Notes under the pieces: generated by a model | Databases searched by the model: none | What the model was told of the DNA's origin: nothing | What the model saw: only the letters and a program-made list of their open reading frames with translations | NCBI GenBank assembly: GCA_951801825.1 | Contig: CATOOF010000002.1 | Location: forward strand, 288,441 to 352,440 | DNA length: 64,000 nt | Direction: 5' to 3' | Origin: an uncultured Alphaproteobacteria bacterium | Lineage (GTDB): Bacteria; Pseudomonadota; Alphaproteobacteria; Rs-D84 | Shown here: positions 12,243-22,478 of the stretch, in pieces | How the letters are laid out: every line of letters begins with the position of its first letter | How positions within the stretch are numbered: position 1 is the first letter of the stretch | Translations under genes and position numbers: made by a program

Positions 12243-12983
12243 TCACAAATCGTCAGTCTTAGTTTCGAGTTTTTTTGTCCATTTGTTATCCGGGAAATTT
12301 TTACGCAACATTTCCGTATAACCGGACGCCTGGGACGGAACGCCAATTGCCGTATAACATTCGGTCAGGCGAAACAACGCCTCTGGCGTCATGACGGTTT
12401 CCTGGGCATCAGCCACGACAGACTGCAGGCGCGAAATCGCCGCCGGCCAATTCTGACGCGCCATATCCTCGCGCGCGGCGTACATAACCTTGCCCGCGAT
12501 ATAGTTTTTCAAAATAATTATCTTGTTTTCTGCATTCTTGGCATAGGGGCTGCGCGGGAAACGCTGGACCAGCTGTTGGAACTGTTGCAGGGCATATGTT
12601 GACATTCCCGGTTCACGGCGAACATCGCTGACCTGGCGATAATAGCACATTCCGCGCAAGTATAGCACATATGGAACGTCCGGATGACCGGGATGAAATC
12701 GCATAAATCTGTCCGCCGCAAGAATGGCACCCGCAAAATCTTTATCCAGATACTGAGAGTATGCCGCCATTACCAGCGCATCGGCCGCATATGGACTGGA
12801 CGGATACTGCGTTTCCGCCTTTAAAAATTCGGCCGCCGCCTGCTCATAATGGTTTTTATTAAATTCAGCGTATGCATTTGCATAAATTTGCGCCAGTGGC
12901 TCTTCTGCTATAATTTCTGTCTTTTTACCGCCACACGCCGCCAATGACGCCGCAATAACAAACATACTTATTATTTTTCTCAT
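12243..12983 (-). CDS. bamD: Outer membrane assembly lipoprotein BamD
   Basis: Lipobox LAACGG; tetratricopeptide-like YPSSPYAADALVMAAYSQY...RFPRSPYAKNAENKI. Confidence 0.88.
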   Translation of the reverse strand: MRKIISMFVIAASLAACGGKKTEIIAEEPLAQIYANAYAEFNKNHYEQAAAEFLKAETQYPSSPYAADALVMAAYSQYLDKDFAGAILAADRFMRFHPGHPDVPYVLYLRGMCYYRQVSDVRREPGMSTYALQQFQQLVQRFPRSPYAKNAENKIIILKNYIAGKVMYAAREDMARQNWPAAISRLQSVVADAQETVMTPEALFRLTECYTAIGVPSQASGYTEMLRKNFPDNKWTKKLETKTDDL

Positions 12984-13015
12984 GGGCTTTATTCCTGTCT
13001 TGATTTTCTTTTACG

Positions 13016-14506
13016 ATGAGCAGTATAATCAAATCCATGAAACTAGGCAAACATATTTTCGGGGTTGGTGCCATGACCGGTATCAGCCGCATTTTTGGAT
13101 TTATCCGCGACATGCTGATTGCACGCGTTTTGGGTGCGGGGCGACTGTCGGACGTATTTTTGGCCGCATTCAAATTACCGAATCTGTTTCGCGACCTATT
13201 GGGCGAAGGTGCACTTAGCGCCATATTTATCCCAATGTATACGGATTCTAAAAAAGACGAAGGATTTGCCAAGAATGTGTTTTCCTGGCTGGCACTGGGG
13301 CTGCTGGGGATTGCAATCTTGTTCGAAATTTTTATGCCTCTGGTAATATGGGTGTTGGCACCGGGATTTGACGCCGACCCGGGAAAGATGCAACTGACGG
13401 TCACCATATCCCGGATTATGTTCATATATGTAATTTTTGTGTGTGCGGCGGCATTCCTGTCGGCGGTGCTGAATGCATTTTCACGCTTTTTGCTGGCCGC
13501 GTTTATGCCGGTATTGCTTAATATAATGCTGATATTTGCACTGTTGCTGTCCGCTTTTTATGCCCCGGGGACAATTCTTTACATAATGGCGGGGACCGTC
13601 GTGCTGTCGGGGGTAATTCAGGTCGCCGTATTATGGTCACGCATTCGTCGGCGGCATTTTGGACTGCGCCTGGTTATGCCGCGCTGGACCCCGGGTGTCA
13701 AAAGTATTTTTAAGCGCCTTAGCATCAGTATCATAGGCAGCGGGTTTTACCAGATAACAATTATTGTTGGAACCCTGGTCGCCAGTTTCCAAAGCGGGGC
13801 CGTATCATGGCTATACTATTCCGACCGTATTGTACAGTTGCCGTTTGCGATGATTGGACTGGCGGTGGGGACGGTACTGATGTCGTCGATATCAAACGCA
13901 CTGGCGGATAAAAACATGCGCAGCGTGTATATCCAGCAAAATTCATCCATGCGACGCAGTCTGATGCTGTTGATGCCATGCGTGGCGGGACTGTTCGTAC
14001 TGGCCCAGCCGATTATAAAACACCTGTTTGAATACGGGGCATGGACCGCCGCGTCAACAAACGCCGTGGCAATTGCCATAATGATTCAGGTTTTTGTTCT
14101 GCCCGCGATGCTGGTCAGCCAGATTTACAGTAAAACACTATATGCATCCCAGGATGTAAAGACACCGGTCAAGACCAGCATGATATCACTGGGGGCGGCC
14201 GCCGCAATTTATCTGGGCGCATTTTGGTTTATAGGATACCTGGCGATACCGGTCGGCGTCGTGGTCAGCGGATATCTTAAAAACTATTTATTGGGACGGG
14301 CATGCCGCAAACGCGGATTAGCCAAAATTTATGCCGGAACCATACGGGCCATTGGGGCATTTGCGATATTGTCCGCCATTATGGGTGTTGCACTATGGTT
14401 TATACCAATCAACAGTATATGGATGCTGTTTGCCGCAATCGCTGGATTTGCCGCAATCTATCTGCCGGCGGCATACGCACTCAATCGGATTATCCCGGTA
14501 AAATAA
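13016..14506 (+). CDS. murJ: Lipid II flippase MurJ
   Basis: GAMTGISRIFGFIRDMLIARVLGAG...AFKLPNLFRDLLGEGALSAIFIP; multi-TM. Confidence 0.95.
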   Translation: MSSIIKSMKLGKHIFGVGAMTGISRIFGFIRDMLIARVLGAGRLSDVFLAAFKLPNLFRDLLGEGALSAIFIPMYTDSKKDEGFAKNVFSWLALGLLGIAILFEIFMPLVIWVLAPGFDADPGKMQLTVTISRIMFIYVIFVCAAAFLSAVLNAFSRFLLAAFMPVLLNIMLIFALLLSAFYAPGTILYIMAGTVVLSGVIQVAVLWSRIRRRHFGLRLVMPRWTPGVKSIFKRLSISIIGSGFYQITIIVGTLVASFQSGAVSWLYYSDRIVQLPFAMIGLAVGTVLMSSISNALADKNMRSVYIQQNSSMRRSLMLLMPCVAGLFVLAQPIIKHLFEYGAWTAASTNAVAIAIMIQVFVLPAMLVSQIYSKTLYASQDVKTPVKTSMISLGAAAAIYLGAFWFIGYLAIPVGVVVSGYLKNYLLGRACRKRGLAKIYAGTIRAIGAFAILSAIMGVALWFIPINSIWMLFAAIAGFAAIYLPAAYALNRIIPVK

Positions 14507-14565
14507 AGTTGAAACGGAACTTTTTATATGATAAAATTTATATCAAGAATGTAAGGAGTTCTACC

Positions 14566-15441
14566 ATGAAAAAAATTGTATCCCTGGCAGTTATTGCAAC
14601 AGTTATGGCCGGATGCGTACGTACAAACGGTACGGACGGTGCGGCAACATACGGCTCTGACGGATTTGGCGAAGAAACGCTGGTAACAACCGACACCCAG
14701 TCGCTGAACAATGCATATCTGTTGGCGGCGGCACCCAAATATTATATTGGCAGTGCATATAAGGTTGAAGATATTCAGTATATCCCGGTCGAAGATTTTA
14801 ATTATAACCAGACCGGCATTGCGGGAATTATACCAGCCGAACTGAACGGCACAAAGACCAGCAATGGCGAAACATTTGATGTAAACCAGATGGTCGCAAC
14901 CAGCAAAACATTACCGTTGCCGACAATTGCACGCGTAACTAATCTGGACAACGGCCAGTCAGTTATTGTTCGCGTAAATAACCGCGGCCCGTTCGTTAAT
15001 ACCCGCATTATGGATTTGTCACCGGCGGCGGCACGTCAAATCGGCATGAACGGCCAGGCAAAGATTCAGGTTCAGGTTATCCCGGACCAGTCGTTACAGG
15101 TTAAAAATGCCACAATCGGCGCCAGCCAGCCGGCACCGGTTGTAACAGAAACGGTTACCGTTCAAACAACCACAACCCAGCCGGCACCGGTTGCATCCGG
15201 CGGCGATTACAGCGTACAGCTGGCCGCGCTGTATTCCGAAGACAGCGCAAACGCCATGGCGGCACGCATGCGCACATACGGAAATGCGGTTGTTGTAAAA
15301 GAAGGCGACCTGTACAAGGTTCGTATTGTGGATCTGAATGCATCCCAGGCACGCAGTGTTATTGACTCCCTGCGCAGTAACGAAGGCATGGCACCGGGAC
15401 TGCTGCAAAATGGCCGCTGGATTAATGCAGACAGTATTTAA
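14566..15441 (+). CDS. rlpA: RlpA-type septal ring lytic transglycosylase with SPOR domain
   Basis: Lipobox MAGCV; TSNGETFDVNQMVATSKTLPLPTIARVTNLDNGQSVIVRVNNRGPF; C-terminal SPOR YSVQLAALYSEDSANAMAARM. Confidence 0.9.
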   Translation: MKKIVSLAVIATVMAGCVRTNGTDGAATYGSDGFGEETLVTTDTQSLNNAYLLAAAPKYYIGSAYKVEDIQYIPVEDFNYNQTGIAGIIPAELNGTKTSNGETFDVNQMVATSKTLPLPTIARVTNLDNGQSVIVRVNNRGPFVNTRIMDLSPAAARQIGMNGQAKIQVQVIPDQSLQVKNATIGASQPAPVVTETVTVQTTTTQPAPVASGGDYSVQLAALYSEDSANAMAARMRTYGNAVVVKEGDLYKVRIVDLNASQARSVIDSLRSNEGMAPGLLQNGRWINADSI

Positions 15442-15458
15442 TAGAATACTTTACAAAT

Positions 15459-15485
15459 AAAAATCCCCCCAAACGGGGGATTTTT
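15459..15485. terminator. Rho-independent terminator
   Basis: aaaaatccccccaaacgggggattttt. Confidence 0.85.
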
Positions 15486-15490
15486 ATTAC

Positions 15491-16297
15491 CTAAACCGAC
15501 AGGGTAAAGTTTTTATTCCGGATTTTATCCATACGCTCTTTTATCTTGTTCAATACGCCACAGCGGCGCATCATTCTGAACGCCATTGTTTCAGGTGTTA
15601 TAGGCTGAAGCGGTGCACGGTCATAGGCATCGCGACGCTCGGTCCACAGACGCGACAGAAATGTATCCAGATAGGTATCAGACATCTTGTTTTTGTAGCA
15701 TGCCCTAAACAGCCGTTTATATTGCCGATATATTTTTCCCGCCTTGTTACGCAATCTGCGTATTTCTGTTGCATCAATTCGATTGGGCCGCCGTATCCAC
15801 ATATCACGCGCCAGCGAATATGCAGGCCCAACCTTGTATACGCCGGGGCTGTATTTGGGCGTATGAACATCAACGATACTGATATCAACCCCGCGACCGT
15901 ATATACTGATTTTGTGCTTGCGCATCCACGCAATCTGCAGCGCCTTGGTTATTGTATAAATATTCATCCCACTCATTGCAGACGACAGACGGGCGGTGTC
16001 CATAACTATACAGATGTCGATATCACTGGTGGCGTCATAGTAATAATTTGATGTTGAACCGTGCAGAAAAATATCCGCAATATCGTTGTCTTCAATCGGC
16101 AGGCCCGCAGATTGCATATATGCGATATAGTGCCACACAATCATTTGCAACGAGTTAGACGGCAATACACGCAGACGCATGTCTGCATCCCACAGATTTG
16201 CATCCAGACGCTTGTTATATACAAACGCCGGCGACAAAAAATTATTCTTCAGAAGAAGACGATGAAGACGAATCCTCATATTCATATCCTTTGCCAT
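15491..16297 (-). CDS. Putative nucleotidyltransferase
   Basis: LHGSTSNYYYDATSDIDICIVMD, GS-x(n)-DxD minimal NTase motif; start may be an internal Met (16285 or 16279). Confidence 0.65.
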   Translation of the reverse strand: MAKDMNMRIRLHRLLLKNNFLSPAFVYNKRLDANLWDADMRLRVLPSNSLQMIVWHYIAYMQSAGLPIEDNDIADIFLHGSTSNYYYDATSDIDICIVMDTARLSSAMSGMNIYTITKALQIAWMRKHKISIYGRGVDISIVDVHTPKYSPGVYKVGPAYSLARDMWIRRPNRIDATEIRRLRNKAGKIYRQYKRLFRACYKNKMSDTYLDTFLSRLWTERRDAYDRAPLQPITPETMAFRMMRRCGVLNKIKERMDKIRNKNFTLSV

Positions 16298-16793
16298 TTG
16301 GAATACTACATTCGGTAATGCATAGACCGTTAATCTTTACATAACCTGATTTACAGTTTCCCCACACCGACGGCCCCCAGCGCCCGTTTGTGCATGTTTT
16401 TGTGCAGTATTGCTTAGAATTACTGCAATCCTGGACCGCGCCATTAGGCGAACAGGCATCAGCATAATAACAGCCGCTAGCATTGCCCCATACCGTCTGG
16501 GTCTGTTCATGCGGCTGGCCATTATCTATGCCATAAATACACTGAATGTCATATACTTTTGACGAATCTGTTGTACATGTACACTGCACAAAATCCCCGT
16601 CAGTATATGTACCACTCTTTCCGCCGCACTCCATGCGCACAGCAGGCCCACAAAAGATCGTTCCCCCATACGCGCCGTCGTGATGCGTGCGCCCGCCAAA
16701 CAATGACATTATAAAATGCCCAAGCGGCGCAAAATACAATGTCAAAATACAGGCTGTTAACTTCAGCCAAAAACTTTTTATCTGTTTTGCCAT
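16242..16793 (-). CDS. Cys-rich secreted or anchored hypothetical protein, Ser/Glu tail
   Basis: N-terminal hydrophobic segment, many Cys, C-terminal EYEDSSSSSSSEE; 3' end overlaps the NTase start out of frame. Confidence 0.6.
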   Translation of the reverse strand: MAKQIKSFWLKLTACILTLYFAPLGHFIMSLFGGRTHHDGAYGGTIFCGPAVRMECGGKSGTYTDGDFVQCTCTTDSSKVYDIQCIYGIDNGQPHEQTQTVWGNASGCYYADACSPNGAVQDCSNSKQYCTKTCTNGRWGPSVWGNCKSGYVKINGLCITECSIPNGKGYEYEDSSSSSSSEE

Positions 16794-16807
16794 TACTGCC
16801 CCCTTTT

Positions 16808-17104
16808 TTATCGTGAATAATTACAATTTGATGTAAATTCAAACTGGCCGGTGGCGTCTTTATAGGTAACACCGGCCGGAACATAGCATGCGGTAATAGC
16901 CGACATACCGGCCGACGGCGTTGTTCCATACTGCGTGCCGCCATCGGCACGCATCAGCGACGGACATCTGGGACAGGAATAGTCTGTTGCATAATATCCA
17001 ACGTTACAGCTATATACCTTACACATCATGGCGGCATGCGCTGCATCGTATGCAAATACAGAAACAGCCCCGATACAAATACCCAGCAGTCTATTTTTAT
17101 TCAT
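16808..17104 (-). CDS. Cys-rich secreted protein, family with C-terminal CYxxxG...GxFxFxxxCxY signature
   Basis: Signal peptide MNKNRLLGICIGAVSVFAYDAAHA; ITACYVPAGVTYKDATGQFEFTSNCNYSR. Confidence 0.65.
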   Translation of the reverse strand: MNKNRLLGICIGAVSVFAYDAAHAAMMCKVYSCNVGYYATDYSCPRCPSLMRADGGTQYGTTPSAGMSAITACYVPAGVTYKDATGQFEFTSNCNYSR

Positions 17105-17472
17105 CCCCGTTCCTTTTTGATTCACGCATAAAAACCTACGATTTTTTTCGGCATAAAACAGCCTTGACAAGGCCCGATTTTGCAGGCTAAAGTTGTATAT
17201 AAATAAATCGTACGATTAAATTCGGCATATAAAAGTTGCTGTTTCCACGTGTATTTTCAATGTGTTATGAGTATTTTCCGCCCGATTAAATATCGCATTG
17301 GCGCCGCGCCCCGAACGGGGCGTTATTTTTACAATGATTTATGTTGCGCAGATTGCGGAAAACAGATAAAATATACGGGTATAACATATGCCTAAAAAAA
17401 TGGGACGATTTTCATAGCGCATGTTATTTTATTATAAATTCCCGTTTTCCGCATCTGTTTTCCCCTGTTTTT

Positions 17473-18078
17473 ATGCCTAATAAAATCGTCGGATTTTTTT
17501 CGGCACTGGGTGGATTTTCATCGGCATACGCCCTAGATGCAACATGTGCCTATTGCTATAAATGCATATCCTGGAGTGGTTCGAGCTGTCTAAAATGCGA
17601 ATATGACGAAGACTATTGCGGCATGGGTGATGGCGGAGTACAACAATGTCCGAAAAACTATATTTATAACAGTGCATTAAAAAAATGCGTATGTTCGTAC
17701 GGCTCTAATGCAGGCAAACCCATCATCATAAACACCCCGAACTGTACAAAGGGCCCGTGGGTGGGATTTGATACCAGTGATTCTGTATGCGCATGCGTGG
17801 ATGCAAACTGCCCTTCGGGACAACAGGCAACAACAACACCTGGTGTATGTAAAGATTGCGCAGATCCGAAAAAGTTATTAAAAATAGTATCCGACAACGG
17901 ACAGTGCAATGCAAAAAGCGATAAATCATTGGCAAGTGATACCGGTTCCTCCACTAGTTTATTAATTGAAGAATACACTGGTTGCTATGTTGATACGGAT
18001 TGCGTTGCAACAGACGAAACCGGAACATTTACGTTTAGTGACAAATGCCTGTATAAAAGTGGCGAAATAATGATATAA
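17473..18078 (+). CDS. Cys-rich secreted protein, same signature family
   Basis: Signal peptide MPNKIVGFFSALGGFSSAYA; EYTGCYVDTDCVATDETGTFTFSDKCLYKSG. Confidence 0.65.
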   Translation: MPNKIVGFFSALGGFSSAYALDATCAYCYKCISWSGSSCLKCEYDEDYCGMGDGGVQQCPKNYIYNSALKKCVCSYGSNAGKPIIINTPNCTKGPWVGFDTSDSVCACVDANCPSGQQATTTPGVCKDCADPKKLLKIVSDNGQCNAKSDKSLASDTGSSTSLLIEEYTGCYVDTDCVATDETGTFTFSDKCLYKSGEIMI

Positions 18079-18082
18079 TATA

Positions 18083-18430
18083 TTATATTTGTTTTGCGGC
18101 AGGCTTTTTCTTTGGCTTTGGCAGGGGCAGCACTCGCGCCAATTCGCGTGCCATATCCACACTTAAATCCGTGTTTTCAATATCCAAAACCCAATGCGGG
18201 CGCGCACCATTATAAGGAACGCCCGCATCCGGCAAGATGCCATGGGATGCAAAAATTGCCATTGTCTCTGGAATCTGTTTTACATACACCGTATCATCAC
18301 ACACCAGAAAAACAGGACGCCCCGCACAATAAAGCATATATTCGCCAAACATTTTACGATAACGAATATCATCACCCGCATTGGCCACTTGGTCTGCTAC
18401 AAACTCTATAAATTCTTTACTGGACGCCAT
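18083..18430 (-). CDS. TfoX N-terminal-domain family protein
   Basis: RYRKMFGEYMLYCAGRPVFLVCDDTVYVKQI; longer ORF call includes the tRNA-Arg gene and is trimmed here. Confidence 0.85.
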   Translation of the reverse strand: MASSKEFIEFVADQVANAGDDIRYRKMFGEYMLYCAGRPVFLVCDDTVYVKQIPETMAIFASHGILPDAGVPYNGARPHWVLDIENTDLSVDMARELARVLPLPKPKKKPAAKQI

Positions 18431-18479
18431 CTGACTGCCTTGTTTTGATATAAAAAATCCCCGAAAACGGGGAAATTTA

Positions 18480-18556
18480 TGGCGCGCCCAGGAGGATTCG
18501 AACCCCCAACCTTCTGATCCGTAGTCAGATGCTCTATCCAATTGAGCCATGGGCGC
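18480..18556 (-). tRNA. tRNA-Arg(ACG)
   Basis: GCGCCCA...TCTGA CTACGGA TCAGA...GGGGG TTCGAAT CCTCC TGGGCGC G CCA. Confidence 0.95.
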
Positions 18557-18608
18557 AACGTTGTAATATTTTATACCTATTTATTTAAATTGCAAGCAAA
18601 AAGATATA

Positions 18609-19190
18609 CTACTTTATCTTTTGATGCGAACCGTTATACATCAAATTAAAATGCTGGCGGCAGACCGACTTAAAATTAGTATCGCCAACAGAAATTTGAG
18701 CCCCGGCACGCACAACATTGCCCGCCGAATCAAACCGCAGATGATGTGTCGACAAGTGCATACAGCCGGGCATCTGGCACATAGATTCCATACGATGCAG
18801 TTTTGCACCAACCTCTATCAGGCGGCACGATGCCGGAAATATCTTTTCATTGCTGTCAACCATAAGACCGTAACACATAACTATCACAGGTGTTGTGTCG
18901 GCAATTCGAACCAGAATATCAACATCGGATGGCGAAAAGAACTGGATTTCATCAACCAGCACCATCTGCGTATTTGGACCGGGCACATAGGACTGCAAAT
19001 CCTTTAATACGATTGCATCGGCAGATATGCCTATTCGCGAATTGACTTTGTCAGCGCTGAAACGGTTATCAATTTGCGGTTTTATTATTTCTGTTTTTTT
19101 ACCCTGGGCATTCAGGTTGTACGCGTTTATTATCAACTGGGCGGATTTTGAGCTGCCCATTGTTCCATAGTGAAAATGCAATTTTGCCAT
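18609..19190 (-). CDS. tdk: Thymidine kinase
   Basis: FHYGTMGSSKSAQLI, VDEIQFFSPSDVD, Zn-binding region. Confidence 0.94.
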   Translation of the reverse strand: MAKLHFHYGTMGSSKSAQLIINAYNLNAQGKKTEIIKPQIDNRFSADKVNSRIGISADAIVLKDLQSYVPGPNTQMVLVDEIQFFSPSDVDILVRIADTTPVIVMCYGLMVDSNEKIFPASCRLIEVGAKLHRMESMCQMPGCMHLSTHHLRFDSAGNVVRAGAQISVGDTNFKSVCRQHFNLMYNGSHQKIK

Positions 19191-19209
19191 TTTAATTTTC
19201 CTTTAATAA

Positions 19210-20139
19210 CTACATTGACTCTAGACGCGCTATACGTTTAGCCACCGGCGGATGTGTTGCCAACATGTCGCCAACAAGCTCTCGCGGGGCGCGCGGATTT
19301 GCGATACACATGGCAGACATCGCCTTTACCTTGTCCAGGCATTCAACACGCGAATCTGTCGTAATTTTACGCAATGCAGACGCCAATGCCGCCGGATTGC
19401 GCGTAATTTGCGCCCCGGTGGCATCGGCCGCATATTCACGACTGCGCGATATCGCCATACGCAACAGCGGCGTTATCACAAAATTAAACACCATAAGCGC
19501 CAGCCAAACCATTACCAAAACCGCACCCGCAGATTTGTTATCATCACTGTTGCGGGCACCGCCACTGGCGATTAGACGAATTAAAATATCTGCGGCAAAA
19601 ACCGTAACGCCAACGCCTGTTATCAACAGCATATCCAATCGTATGTCACGATTGCCGATATGTGCCATTTCATGCGCGATTACCCCCTCTAGTTCCAATC
19701 GATCAAGGCGTTTGATTATTCCGCGCGTCAGCGCCACAGACGCATCTTTTGGACCGCGGCCGGTGGCAAATGCATTCATTGAATCATCGTCTATTATATA
19801 AACACGGGGCGTGGGCAATCCCGCCGCCAGTGCCACATTTTCAACACTGCGGAAAATTTGACGATTGGCGGGATCCGTGTCCTTTATTTCATGTGCACCG
19901 GCCACGCTTAATATCATTGAATCCCCAAATGCCCAGGATATCCCCATCCATACCAGGCATGCAATCACGGTCGGTATCGCAACACCGACCGCAACACGGG
20001 CCGCATCAGAGGCGGGTACAACAATCCACGAAAACAAAAACACCAGTGCAATAAATACTACCGGAAACAGCGCAACCAAAATGATTGTCTTTATATTATT
20101 ACTGCGAATATGGTCGTATACAGTCTTGACTTTCTTCAT
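19210..20139 (-). CDS. htpX: Protease HtpX (M48)
   Basis: EGVIAHEMAHIGNRDIR HExxH; SREYAADATGAQI; ATHPPVAKRI. Confidence 0.94.
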   Translation of the reverse strand: MKKVKTVYDHIRSNNIKTIILVALFPVVFIALVFLFSWIVVPASDAARVAVGVAIPTVIACLVWMGISWAFGDSMILSVAGAHEIKDTDPANRQIFRSVENVALAAGLPTPRVYIIDDDSMNAFATGRGPKDASVALTRGIIKRLDRLELEGVIAHEMAHIGNRDIRLDMLLITGVGVTVFAADILIRLIASGGARNSDDNKSAGAVLVMVWLALMVFNFVITPLLRMAISRSREYAADATGAQITRNPAALASALRKITTDSRVECLDKVKAMSAMCIANPRAPRELVGDMLATHPPVAKRIARLESM

Positions 20140-20204
20140 AGCAAATGGTTCCTGTTAAAATTAATGTCTGACGCCCGTATTATAAACAAAAAACGGGGCG
20201 AGTC

Positions 20205-21347
20205 ATGAAAAAAATTTATATATTTGCCATGCTTGTTTTCAACGTTGCCGCGCATGGGGCGACAACTCCGCTGGGGGATGCAATAGCAATGCATCAAACC
20301 GCCCCAAAATATCTTATCAGTGCCGCAGATGCATGGGACAGCGTCATCGGAACCCCGATGCGCGGCGGTGCAATCGCGACACGAATGTCAGCATTAAACA
20401 ATAATAATGAAAATGCACGGCTGTACGATGTGATGTCAATTCTGGCATACAATCATACCGCCATGACCATTTATCAAACACACCGCCATCTGGACGCGGC
20501 ATATGATATAATTGACGGGCCGCTGGTGGCACGGCGCGGCGGCAACTTTCAGAACTTTATCGTGAATGCACGCGGTATTGGCGCCACTGACAAATTTGAA
20601 CACGGGAAAAACGATGACTTTGAAATGCGCACCGGCGGCGCCGGGGCCAGCGCATATGCATATATTACAGATGGCTTTACATTTGGCGTAGGATATACAT
20701 ATGCCAAATCCAAAAGCCACGACATGCCACTGCGCGTGGATGCGGACAGCAATATAATAACACTGTTTTCAAAATATTTGAACGATGGCGGCTGGTACAT
20801 GAATACGGCGCTGGCCGCGGGCCAGACCCAGTGGGACATGGATAAAACCGTTGCGGGTGTTGCAAACAATACCGCATTTAACACAGATTTTTATTCCGGC
20901 CAGGTAAAAACCGGTGTGGCAATAAATCGTGGGCGTCTGTATTTAACACCGGAAATCGGCGTACGCTATACGCGAATGATATCGGAAAAGCACGTTGACG
21001 CCGCCGCCCAAGATTTTAAAAAATGGTGGCATAACACACTCGCGGCAGATGCCGGGGCACGTATTGGATTCAACTTTATAACAGGCGGCGCATTTATCCG
21101 CCCCAGCCTGCACGCCGGCGCAGGATACGATATCATAAATCACGGAACAGATCGCGTTTATACGCGCCTGATTACAGGCCAGACATATGATATGCCCGTA
21201 CACTCGCCCGAGCGCACAGAACTGCGGGCCGGCGGCGGGCTGATGATATATGGGGCTAAAATAGCCTTTGATGCGAATTACACCCTGCACTATCGCAACG
21301 ATTACACCGCCCATGATGTCAGGGCGTCATTAAAGGTTGCTTTTTAA
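20205..21347 (+). CDS. Autotransporter-like outer-membrane beta-barrel protein
   Basis: Signal peptide; beta-strand-rich C-terminus ending DYTAHDVRASLKVAF. Confidence 0.75.
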   Translation: MKKIYIFAMLVFNVAAHGATTPLGDAIAMHQTAPKYLISAADAWDSVIGTPMRGGAIATRMSALNNNNENARLYDVMSILAYNHTAMTIYQTHRHLDAAYDIIDGPLVARRGGNFQNFIVNARGIGATDKFEHGKNDDFEMRTGGAGASAYAYITDGFTFGVGYTYAKSKSHDMPLRVDADSNIITLFSKYLNDGGWYMNTALAAGQTQWDMDKTVAGVANNTAFNTDFYSGQVKTGVAINRGRLYLTPEIGVRYTRMISEKHVDAAAQDFKKWWHNTLAADAGARIGFNFITGGAFIRPSLHAGAGYDIINHGTDRVYTRLITGQTYDMPVHSPERTELRAGGGLMIYGAKIAFDANYTLHYRNDYTAHDVRASLKVAF

Positions 21348-21699
21348 ACCTTACCTTGAAACTGCCGTTGTTTATTGGCGCCCATGACAATATATATGGC
21401 GCCAGTATGCTTTCAGACGCCCAGGCGGGAAAACGCCGATGCAAAATACCGCTGGCACCGGTAATAATAACCGCATCACGGACCCCGGAACGGGCCAGCG
21501 ACATTATCGCATCCCAGGCCTGCTGTTCGGTATATTGGTGCAAATCCAGACGCACCTGACGCGCAACAGGCGCCGTCGGTGGCGGGACAAGCCGCCCCAG
21601 GCGTAAATTTGCACGAACTTCGCGGTTTACGGACTTAAAATCAGGCGCAAACACGCCAGATACCATTTTCTCTATATCACAATCGGTCAGGCGTTTCAT
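21319..21699 (-). CDS. Smr-domain protein
   Basis: VRLDLHQYTEQQAWDAIMSLARSGVRDAVIITG...LHRRFPAW. Confidence 0.8.
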   Translation of the reverse strand: MKRLTDCDIEKMVSGVFAPDFKSVNREVRANLRLGRLVPPPTAPVARQVRLDLHQYTEQQAWDAIMSLARSGVRDAVIITGASGILHRRFPAWASESILAPYILSWAPINNGSFKVRFKKQPLMTP

Positions 21700-22457
21700 T
21701 TCTTAAACACCAGCACGCGCACTATACCGGCCAAATCTTTTTCAGCGCGGACGAATCCCCATCCCGCATCTTTGAATATTTTGCAAACCCGGTCGGACAT
21801 ACCGTCGCCTATTTCTAAATATACACACCCATCGGGCCGCAACCAGTCACGCGCATTTTTTGCAATCACGCCATATTCGTAATAGCCGTTATCCGACGCA
21901 TACAATGCCAATGCAGGATCGTGCATTGCACCCGAATTAACACGCGAATCACCACGGGCGATATAAGGGGGATTTGACACGATTACATCAAATGGCGTAC
22001 CGGGAATATGCCTGGAATGATAGCTGCGCCGTAATACGGACGCACGGCCGGGGACATGACAGGCGATGTTACGGCGCGCGACACGGGCCGCGGCGCGCGA
22101 CAATTCAACGCCCACGCCGTTGGCGCCATAAATATTTTTTACCAGCGACACCAGCACGCATCCCGACCCTGTTCCCAAATCCAGTATTCGCATACCGTCC
22201 GCGGCATCAGCAATTACCGCCGAAACCAATGTTTCCGTATCAGGGCGCGGGTCCAGCGTATGACGATTTGTATAAAAAGACAGCCCGTAAAACCATTTCT
22301 GGTGTATAATTTTTGCAACCGGCATGCCCCGGCGCAACTGGCGCGCAATAAAAAACACACGCAGACGCGATAATTTCTTATTGTTTTGAGTTATAATTCG
22401 CGCGGCGCGTATTCCACCGGCCTGTTGCAGAATTGTGAAAGCTTGATTTATGTTCAT
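21696..22457 (-). CDS. prmC: Release factor glutamine methyltransferase
   Basis: DPRPDTETLV, ILDLGTGSGCVLVSL, VSNPPYI. Confidence 0.92.
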   Translation of the reverse strand: MNINQAFTILQQAGGIRAARIITQNNKKLSRLRVFFIARQLRRGMPVAKIIHQKWFYGLSFYTNRHTLDPRPDTETLVSAVIADAADGMRILDLGTGSGCVLVSLVKNIYGANGVGVELSRAAARVARRNIACHVPGRASVLRRSYHSRHIPGTPFDVIVSNPPYIARGDSRVNSGAMHDPALALYASDNGYYEYGVIAKNARDWLRPDGCVYLEIGDGMSDRVCKIFKDAGWGFVRAEKDLAGIVRVLVFKK

Positions 22458-22478
22458 AAAACAATTATAATCGGGCTT

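Noticed and set aside
17138-17500. Repeated GATTTTTTTCGGCA string (near 17140 and 17489)
   Set aside because: Short, T-rich and only two copies, so chance or shared promoter-proximal composition is likely; not claimed as a repeat family.
18431-18550. N-terminal extension MAQLDRASDYGSEGWGFESSWARHK of the TfoX ORF
   Set aside because: It is a translation of the tRNA-Arg gene region, not a real protein N-terminus; CDS trimmed to the Met at 18430.
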